A stretch of 13,885 bases of DNA from Spirochaetaceae bacterium UBA1306 (lineage in GTDB: Bacteria; Spirochaetota; Spirochaetia; Treponematales; Rectinemataceae). The stretch's first letter is position 1. Every line of letters starts with the position of its first letter. The translations under genes and the position numbers were made by a program. Under the pieces are notes generated by a model that ran no database searches, had not been told where the DNA came from, and saw only the letters and a list, made by a program, of their open reading frames with translations. The stretch lies in NCBI GenBank assembly GCA_002307245.1, contig DBTW01000193.1, positions 1 to 13,885 on the forward strand, in the 5' to 3' direction. Positions 1 through 5,194 of the stretch are shown one piece after another.

Positions 1-1460
1 CCCTCGAGCACGACCTCGAGATCATCCCCGTCATAAATAAGATCGACATGCCCTCGGCCGACCCAGAGGAGATCAAGCGGCAGATCGAGCACGACCTCGG
101 CCTCGACCCAGATGGGGCGCTCCAGGTCTCGGGTCGCTACGGCACCGGCGTCGACGAGCTCTTCGAGGCCATCGTCCAGCGGATCCCGGCCCCCAAGGCT
201 ACGGCCGCCGACGACCTGCAGGCCCTGATCTTCGACTCCCACTACGATCCCTACCGCGGCGTCGTGGTCCACCTGCGGGTCTTCGGCGGCTCCATCGTGC
301 CGGGCCAGCGGATCAGGCTCATGCACAACAACTCCGAGTACGTCGTCGAGGAGACGGGGCAGTTTCGCATAACGCTCGCCAAGACCGAGGGCCTCAACTC
401 GGGCGCGGTCGGCTACATCATCGCCGGCATCAAGACCATCTCGGACGTCCGGGTCGGCGACACGGTGACGGACGCCGCCAAGCCCTGCGCCGCCCCTCTG
501 CCGGGCTTCCGGGAGGTCAAGCCCGTGGTCTTCTCGTCCATCTATCCGATGGACGCCGCCGACTACGACGAGTTCAAGGTCGCCGTGGAGAAGCTCAAGC
601 TCAACGACGCCTCCCTCATCTACGAGAAGGACAACTCCCTGGCCCTGGGCTTCGGCTTCCGCTGCGGCTTCCTCGGCCTCCTCCACCTTGAGGTCGTGCA
701 GGAGCGGCTCGAGCGCGAGTACGACCAGGCCATCGTCCTCACCGCGCCGAGCGTGCGCTACAAGGTCAAGCTCCAGTCGGGCGAGACCGTCTTCATCGAC
801 AACCCCGCCGACTATCCCGATCCCGCGCGCATCGAGAGCGCGGAGGAGCCCTACATCAAGGCCCAGATCATCACGCCCCTCGCCTATATCGGCAACCTCA
901 TCACCCTCTGCATGGACAAGCGGGGCGTCCAGACTTCCTTCACGCACCTCGACGAGAAGCGCGTCGAGCTCTGCTTCGAGATGCCCCTCGCCGAGGTCCT
1001 CTTCGAGTTCTACGACAAGCTCAAGTCGACGAGCCGGGGCTACGCGAGCTTCGACTACGACGTGATCGGCTACCGGCCCACCAAGCTCGCCAAGCTCGAC
1101 ATACTCATCAACGGGAAGCCCGTGGACGCCTTCTCCCAACTCGTCTACGAGCCCACCTCCTACGAGCGGGCGCGCAAGGTCTGCGAGCGGCTCTCCAAGC
1201 ACATACCGCGGCAGCAGTTCAAGGTGCCCATCCAGGGCTCCATAGGCTCCAAGGTCATCGCGCGCGAGACCATCAACCCCCTGCGCAAGGACGTCCTCGC
1301 CAAGTGCTACGGCGGCGATATCTCGCGCAAGCGCAAGCTTCTCGAGAAGCAGAAAGAGGGCAAGAAGCGCATGAAGATGGTAGGCGACGTCGAGCTCCCC
1401 CAGGAAGCCTTCTTAGCGGTCCTACGAACCGATGAGGATGAAGATCACAAGGAGCGCTAA
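1..1460 (+). CDS. lepA: Elongation factor 4 (LepA), 3' part; 5' end lies outside the window
   Basis: This is the translational GTPase EF4/LepA, which acts on ribosomes in the cytoplasm and is thought to influence elongation or initiation under stress. The open frame runs in from base 3 with no start, so only the end of the G domain is present. The G4 motif NKID is at bases 36-47. The G5 region reads SGRYGTG where the family usually has SAK. The beta-barrel domain, the EF-G-like domains (GFRCGFLGLLHLEVVQERLE) and the LepA-specific C-terminal domain follow; the stretch CYGGDISRKRKLLEKQKEGK is diagnostic. The C-terminus PQEAFLAVLRTDEDED has the usual family form. From about base 1380 the codon choice changes (GTA, TTA, CTA, CGA), unlike the rest of the gene. 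The 3' end is partly duplicated just downstream. The identification is very secure. Confidence 0.97.
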   Translation, partial: LEHDLEIIPVINKIDMPSADPEEIKRQIEHDLGLDPDGALQVSGRYGTGVDELFEAIVQRIPAPKATAADDLQALIFDSHYDPYRGVVVHLRVFGGSIVPGQRIRLMHNNSEYVVEETGQFRITLAKTEGLNSGAVGYIIAGIKTISDVRVGDTVTDAAKPCAAPLPGFREVKPVVFSSIYPMDAADYDEFKVAVEKLKLNDASLIYEKDNSLALGFGFRCGFLGLLHLEVVQERLEREYDQAIVLTAPSVRYKVKLQSGETVFIDNPADYPDPARIESAEEPYIKAQIITPLAYIGNLITLCMDKRGVQTSFTHLDEKRVELCFEMPLAEVLFEFYDKLKSTSRGYASFDYDVIGYRPTKLAKLDILINGKPVDAFSQLVYEPTSYERARKVCERLSKHIPRQQFKVPIQGSIGSKVIARETINPLRKDVLAKCYGGDISRKRKLLEKQKEGKKRMKMVGDVELPQEAFLAVLRTDEDEDHKER

Positions 1461-1511
1461 GAAGGCTCTCGCGCCGAAGGCGCGTAGCCACCCGGTCCTG
1501 CGGACGGACGA
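1461..1511. repeat. Repeat module A, copy 1 (51 bp, with hairpin)
   Basis: It starts directly after the lepA TAA. The hairpin is CGCGCC (1470-1475), loop GAA, GGCGCG (1479-1484). A second stem, GGCT (1464-1467) with AGCC (1486-1489), lies outside a small internal loop. The last 18 bases match the lepA codons for VLRTDE apart from silent changes. The module is identical to copy 2. Confidence 0.95.
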
Positions 1512-1549
1512 AGATGAGGATAACAAGAAGGGCTAGGCGGGACTGCAAG
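1512..1549. repeat. Repeat module C, copy 1 (38 bp, lepA-tail-like)
   Basis: Read together with the end of A1 (1494-1536), this module encodes VLRTDEDEDNKKG and a TAG stop. The real lepA end (1418-1460) encodes VLRTDEDEDHKER and TAA. The two 43-nt segments agree at 33 positions. A 13-nt tail GCGGGACTGCAAG, which lepA itself lacks, completes the module. It has no start codon or ribosome site of its own, so it is not a gene. Confidence 0.93.
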
Positions 1550-1600
1550 GAAGGCTCTCGCGCCGAAGGCGCGTAGCCACCCGGTCCTGCGGACGGACGA
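1550..1600. repeat. Repeat module A, copy 2
   Basis: This copy is base-for-base identical to copy 1, with its hairpin at 1559-1573. It is followed by module B instead of C. Confidence 0.95.
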
Positions 1601-1645
1601 ATCGAAGATATTGCGAGCGCCGTCGGCCTATCCAGCGCGAGCGTT
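1601..1645. repeat. Repeat module B, copy 1 (45 bp)
   Basis: It lies between A2 and C2, exactly at the point where A1 joins C1, so it looks like an insertion into an A-C unit. It contains an imperfect inverted repeat GCGCCG...CAGCGC with one mismatch. It differs from copy 2 at three positions. Confidence 0.93.
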
Positions 1646-1646
1646 T

Positions 1647-1684
1647 AGATGAGGATAACAAGAAGGGCTAAGCGGGACTGCAAG
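1647..1684. repeat. Repeat module C, copy 2
   Basis: It differs from copy 1 at a single base: the lepA-like stop is TAA here and TAG in copy 1. It is separated from B1 by one T and is followed directly by A3. Confidence 0.93.
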
Positions 1685-1735
1685 GAAGGCTCTCGCGCCG
1701 AAGGCGCGCAGCCACCCACTCCTGCGGACGGACGA
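1685..1735. repeat. Repeat module A, copy 3
   Basis: It has three differences from copies 1 and 2. None disrupts the hairpin: one (T to C) is in the unpaired bulge and two lie beyond the stem. The hairpin is at 1694-1708. Confidence 0.93.
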
Positions 1736-1780
1736 ATCGCAGATATAGCGAGCGCTGTCGGCCTATCCAGCGCGAGCGTT
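1736..1780. repeat. Repeat module B, copy 2, ending in the stop codon of the DUF115 gene
   Basis: Its inverted repeat GCGCTG...CAGCGC is perfect, unlike that of copy 1. The last two bases (1779-1780) are part of the TAA stop (1779-1781, minus strand) of the convergent gene, so the repeat borders the coding region exactly. Confidence 0.9.
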
Positions 1781-3473
1781 ACGAGAGCCTAGCCTCGAGG
1801 GACTCCAGGCGCAGGGCCCACCACTCGGCCTGGGGCACGAGTCGGTTGAGGAAGTCCTGCGGCCATTCGTCGCCTCGGGCTCTCGCCCTCCTGGCGATCC
1901 TGCCCTGGTCGGGGAAACCCCAGCACAGATAGTCCGATTCCTCGACCAAGCGCCGGAATTCGCCCGATCCGATGGGGCTCTCGCCGTGCATGGCGGCGCG
2001 CAGCCTCGCGAGCCGGCCGATCTCGCCACGGATAATGGCTAGCGCCGCGTCGCGGGCCGCCGTCCGCGCCGAGTCCCGGGACGCGGCCCCGTCCGGCTCT
2101 TCGAGCTTTGGCGCCGGTGAGGCGCTCGCGCCGCGCAACAATTCGGCGGCTTGGTCCAGGGTGATCCTCTGTCCCCCGATGCCCGGGCCCAGGCCTCGGA
2201 TGTCGTAGAGCCCCGCATCGCCCCCGCGCGCGGCCGCGAGGGCCCGTTCCTCGAGGAGCTCGGCGTAGGACAGGAGTATGGGGTCGGAGAGGAGCCCGGG
2301 CTCGCCTCCGGAACGTTCGGCGTCGAGCCGAAGGGTTCTGTCCCGGAAGCTCGAGGCGAACTGTCCCGGCCAGCGCGTTAGGCGGCTTAAGCGCCGCTCC
2401 TCGGCGAGGAGGGCGGGGCAGCCTCGGGCGTGGCTCTTGCCCGCCTTGAAGCTGAAGTCGAGGCCGCAGGCCAGTATAGGCCCACCGGACAGGGCCCGGG
2501 ACGCGTAGTAGGCGTGCACGCCCACCGAGCCCAGGGGAGGAGAATCGAGGTAGGGGACGCCAGCCGCCCCGAGGGCGGCGGCCACCCTGTCCAGGAAGGG
2601 ACTCGCGGTTATGCGGACGAGGCTCAGGTGCTTAGCTCCCCTTACGGCCCTGAAGCTCGCCGGGTGGGAGGACAGGTCGGCCAGGAGGGAGACGGAGCGC
2701 GAGCCCAGGCAGGTGAAGTCCGCGAGGTTGTGGGCCTGCCCCTCGAGGCAGACGACGAGGTCGGGCCGTATCCCAGCCGCGAGGAGGCTGCCGAGCGCGG
2801 TGTCGCAGGCGACGACGGATAGGGCGTGTCGCTCGCGTCGGAGGAAGGGTAGGGCCGCCTCGAGGGAGGGCCCGGCGCCGCAGACGGCTACCGCGGCCGG
2901 AAAGCGGGGCGGGCTTTCGAGGTCCAGGTCGGGGAGGGCGGCTATATTGTCGAAGATGTTCCTCGCCCACCTGGGGCCCAGCACCATGAGTGCCGCGCGA
3001 TTGCGCCACTCGGCTTCGAGCCCCGCGCCCAGGGCCTTGGCGATGGATCGGTAGAGCTCGGCGTGGAGGGCCTCCCCGCCCGACAGCGCGGCGTAGGAGC
3101 AGAAGCGGAAGTCTCCCAGGCCGAGGGCGGCGGCGGCCGCCGCCTCGGCCGAGGCTGACTCGATGAAGCCGAGGCGGCCGTCCGCGGCGAGCTCAGGCGG
3201 TAGGCTCTCCCGCGCGAGGCGGGCCAGCGCGGGCTCGGCCTCGATGCAGAGCACGGCGCTGCCCGGCCCGATCCCGCCCAAGAGCTCGGCGACCCCGTGC
3301 CAGAGCAGGGGCGAGGGCAGGAGATGGAGCCTCGCGGGGCCTTTGTCGCAGGCTGCGGCTATGCGCCGGGGAAGGCGCTCTGGCTCCCGGCCCGAATAGA
3401 GGAGTCGCCCCTTGTAGCTAACGGAAAGGCCCCCTTCCGTCCTTACGACGAGGGGGGCCTCTTCGTCGCTCAT
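1779..3473 (-). CDS. Maf/DUF115 family protein (motility-associated factor, 6-hydroxymethylpterin diphosphokinase MptE-like fold)
   Basis: This 564-residue protein has the DUF115 core at about residues 160-345. Visible motifs are CGAGPSLE (198-205), CDTALGSLLAAGIRPDLVV (223-241) and GLDFSF (337-342), the nucleotide-sugar or pterin-type binding pattern of the family. In Campylobacter, Helicobacter and Aeromonas, Maf proteins of this family are needed for flagellin glycosylation. Related proteins are common in spirochaetes, where the target is less clear. No signal peptide or membrane segment is seen, so it is probably cytoplasmic. The C-terminal 120 residues are Ala/Arg-rich and not recognised. 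The start at 3473 lies 9 nt after the stop of the PpiD-like gene, so both are probably on one transcript; no clear Shine-Dalgarno is seen. The family call is good, and a role in flagellar glycosylation is inference. Confidence 0.85.
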   Translation of the reverse strand: MSDEEAPLVVRTEGGLSVSYKGRLLYSGREPERLPRRIAAACDKGPARLHLLPSPLLWHGVAELLGGIGPGSAVLCIEAEPALARLARESLPPELAADGRLGFIESASAEAAAAAALGLGDFRFCSYAALSGGEALHAELYRSIAKALGAGLEAEWRNRAALMVLGPRWARNIFDNIAALPDLDLESPPRFPAAVAVCGAGPSLEAALPFLRRERHALSVVACDTALGSLLAAGIRPDLVVCLEGQAHNLADFTCLGSRSVSLLADLSSHPASFRAVRGAKHLSLVRITASPFLDRVAAALGAAGVPYLDSPPLGSVGVHAYYASRALSGGPILACGLDFSFKAGKSHARGCPALLAEERRLSRLTRWPGQFASSFRDRTLRLDAERSGGEPGLLSDPILLSYAELLEERALAAARGGDAGLYDIRGLGPGIGGQRITLDQAAELLRGASASPAPKLEEPDGAASRDSARTAARDAALAIIRGEIGRLARLRAAMHGESPIGSGEFRRLVEESDYLCWGFPDQGRIARRARARGDEWPQDFLNRLVPQAEWWALRLESLEARLS

Positions 3474-3482
3474 CGAGAGGCG

Positions 3483-5057
3483 CTAGCCTTTCTTCGCGGC
3501 GCTCGCGGTAGAGGTCTGGAAGTACTTGAAGAAGACCTTGCTGAAGTCGTCCGAGAGGAGCTTGCTCTTCATGACGAGGTCGCGGATCTCGGCGGAGGCA
3601 CCGCTCTGGATGAAGTAGGGGTAGTAGAAGCCGAGGGAGCTGGTCTCGTCGTCCTTGGCGGAAGAGGCTTCCTTGACCTTGAGGACTATGACGTTGTCGC
3701 CGAGCACGAAGGGCTCGGACACGGCGCCGGGGGCGAGGGAGAAGGCCTGGGTGAGGAATTTCTCGCTCGTCGAGGCCCCGGCGAGCTCGGGCTCGGATTC
3801 GGAGGAGACCGCCTTGAGCATGGGCGCGGTCTGGCCGTAGAGGGAGACGGTAAGGTCCCCGTAGTTGAGGGGGAAGGGGCCGGCGGACTTGATCGCGAGG
3901 CCAGCCTTTTTGGCGGCGGCCTCGAAGCCCGCGCCGGCAGCCGCGAGGGTTTTGGCCTGGGCGATGGCCCAGTCCTCGATGACGCCGCGCTCGCGGCCGT
4001 TTATGTAGTCGCGCGCGGCCGCGACGACGACGCCCTGGGCGAAATCGACGGCGGCGACACCTGAGTCGGCTCGGAAGAAGGCCCATGAGCCATTGGCGGT
4101 CTTGAGGACGTCGGAGAGCTCTCCGGCCTTGAGGGCGGCGAGCTTGTCAGCGTCGGCCTTGTTGGCGAGCTCGGAGGATATCTCGTAGAAGTACTTGGGG
4201 CCGGAGACCCCGCCCTTGGCGGCGTAGGAGTCCTTGGAGCTGGCCTTCGCGACGTCCTCGAAGCTGGTCTTCTTGTCCTGGATGTTCTTGAGGAGCTTCT
4301 TGGCATCGGCCTCGCTCGACTGGATGGTGACGCGGGAAAGGCTGAGGCTGCGGAAAAGATCGGCATGGGCCTTGCCCCAGGCCTCGACCTCGGAGTCGGG
4401 GAATTTGGAGAGGGGGAAGGCCGCGTACTGGACGGTCCTCGTGTCCTTGGCCATATCCTTGACGAAGGCGATTTCCTTAGAACTGGGCCCGACGCCGAGG
4501 AGGTCGGAGAAATAGGCCTGGTAGAGGGTGTCGTCGCGAATCTGATCGCGGATGGCCAGCTTTTCCGAGAGGGTGGCGTCGTGGTACTTCTGGGCCGAGA
4601 ACTTGCCGTTCTCCTGGAAGGTGGCGCTCTCGGCTACCTTCTTATCAAGCCAAGGCTCGGTCACCGAGGCCCCGGCCTTCTTGACGGCGTCGAGGGCCGC
4701 GAGGCGGATGGCGCTGCGCTCGAAGGCCCCGCGATAGACCTGGTAGGTGTAGAGCTGATAGTTCTGCTCGTTGAGGCCCTTCTGTTGTAGCTGTTCGTTG
4801 AGGCTGCGCACCTGGGTATACATGTAGGAGCCTTGGGCGTACTGGATGGGCTTCCCGGCGTACTTGCCGAAATCCAGGGTCCTTCCGTTGCCGGAGATAG
4901 CAGCGGAACTGCCGCCGCCCATAGGCACGAATATGAAGGCTATGACGACGATGACGAGGACGACGATCCCCCCCACCTTGATGAAGGGGTTGTTGGCGCC
5001 CTTCGGCTGTTTCTTGGACTCGGTTTTCTCGGGGGCCTTAGGTGTCTGGGATGCCAT
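3483..5057 (-). CDS. Membrane-anchored SurA/PpiD-like folding factor (parvulin-type domain)
   Basis: This 524-residue protein has a basic N-terminus (about 1-26) and one membrane segment (about 27-45, KVGGIVVLVIVVIAFIFVP). The rest would lie in the periplasm, as in PpiD. Residues about 60-205 are helical and resemble the SurA N-terminal chaperone domain. Residues about 240-331 resemble a parvulin domain: FEDVAKASSKDSYAAKGG, then ALKAGELSDVLKT. Its first strand reads RVTIQSSEA where active parvulins have a HILV-type start, so the catalytic His appears to be missing. A second half-parvulin pattern, FSLAPGAVSEPF followed by NVIVLKVKEA, lies at 439-464. It is probably a chaperone for exported proteins; isomerase activity is doubtful. 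The start is supported by AGAAGGA seven to eight bases upstream. It precedes the DUF115 gene by 9 nt. Confidence 0.82.
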   Translation of the reverse strand: MASQTPKAPEKTESKKQPKGANNPFIKVGGIVVLVIVVIAFIFVPMGGGSSAAISGNGRTLDFGKYAGKPIQYAQGSYMYTQVRSLNEQLQQKGLNEQNYQLYTYQVYRGAFERSAIRLAALDAVKKAGASVTEPWLDKKVAESATFQENGKFSAQKYHDATLSEKLAIRDQIRDDTLYQAYFSDLLGVGPSSKEIAFVKDMAKDTRTVQYAAFPLSKFPDSEVEAWGKAHADLFRSLSLSRVTIQSSEADAKKLLKNIQDKKTSFEDVAKASSKDSYAAKGGVSGPKYFYEISSELANKADADKLAALKAGELSDVLKTANGSWAFFRADSGVAAVDFAQGVVVAAARDYINGRERGVIEDWAIAQAKTLAAAGAGFEAAAKKAGLAIKSAGPFPLNYGDLTVSLYGQTAPMLKAVSSESEPELAGASTSEKFLTQAFSLAPGAVSEPFVLGDNVIVLKVKEASSAKDDETSSLGFYYPYFIQSGASAEIRDLVMKSKLLSDDFSKVFFKYFQTSTASAAKKG

Positions 5058-5062
5058 GCTAT

Positions 5063-5069
5063 TCCTTCT
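5063..5069 (-). promoter_or_regulatory. Ribosome binding site of the PpiD-like gene
   Basis: On the minus strand this reads AGAAGGA, 5 nt before the ATG at 5057. It supports that start over later internal Met codons. Confidence 0.7.
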
Positions 5070-5085
5070 GGACTACCTAGATGCC

Positions 5086-5124
5086 GCGATCCATCCGGAT
5101 CGCGCGCGATCGCTTTGGATCGCG
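5086..5124. repeat. Two adjacent inverted repeats in the 137-nt gap upstream of the PpiD-like gene
   Basis: GCGATCC (5086-5092), loop ATCC, GGATCGC (5097-5103) is followed by GCGATC (5106-5111), loop GCTTTG, GATCGC (5118-5123). The stems share the same sequence, so alternative pairings are possible. The position is after the GGDEF gene stop and before the next gene on the same strand. That fits a terminator or attenuator or a small repeat element, although no T-run follows. The remaining gap (5125-5194) shows nothing recognisable. Confidence 0.6.
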
Positions 5125-5194
5125 TAGCGGTCGGGCTCTAGTCTCCGCCATGATCGCTAAGGGGTCGCAGGATACCACGCGGTTCGCGGGCCTG

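Larger units (their letters stand above)
1461..1780. repeat. Mosaic repeat region A-C-A-B-C-A-B between two convergent genes
   Basis: The 318-nt gap between the lepA stop and the stop of the convergent DUF115 gene consists almost wholly of three repeated modules. The order is A1 (1461-1511), C1 (1512-1549), A2 (1550-1600), B1 (1601-1645), one extra T, C2 (1647-1684), A3 (1685-1735) and B2 (1736-1780). Copies differ from each other at only 1-3 positions. Each A carries a strong hairpin. The end of A plus C resembles the 3' end of lepA. The region probably forms the 3' untranslated region of both genes and may help end transcription, though no T-run follows any hairpin. No convincing gene is seen in it. 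Whether the family occurs elsewhere in the genome cannot be told from this window. Confidence 0.95.

Noticed and set aside
1461..1549. Rho-independent terminator of lepA
   Set aside because: The hairpin in module A is strong but is not followed by a T-run on either strand; it is kept only as a repeat with possible 3' end function.
1537..1671. Open frame through the repeats ending in LDEDNKKG
   Set aside because: It has no start codon or ribosome site and is Arg-rich. The frame stays open because the repeat is GC-rich and its 135-nt period is a multiple of three.
1461..1780. CRISPR array
   Set aside because: The repeats are directly abutting modules without unique spacers of regular length, and no cas gene is near.
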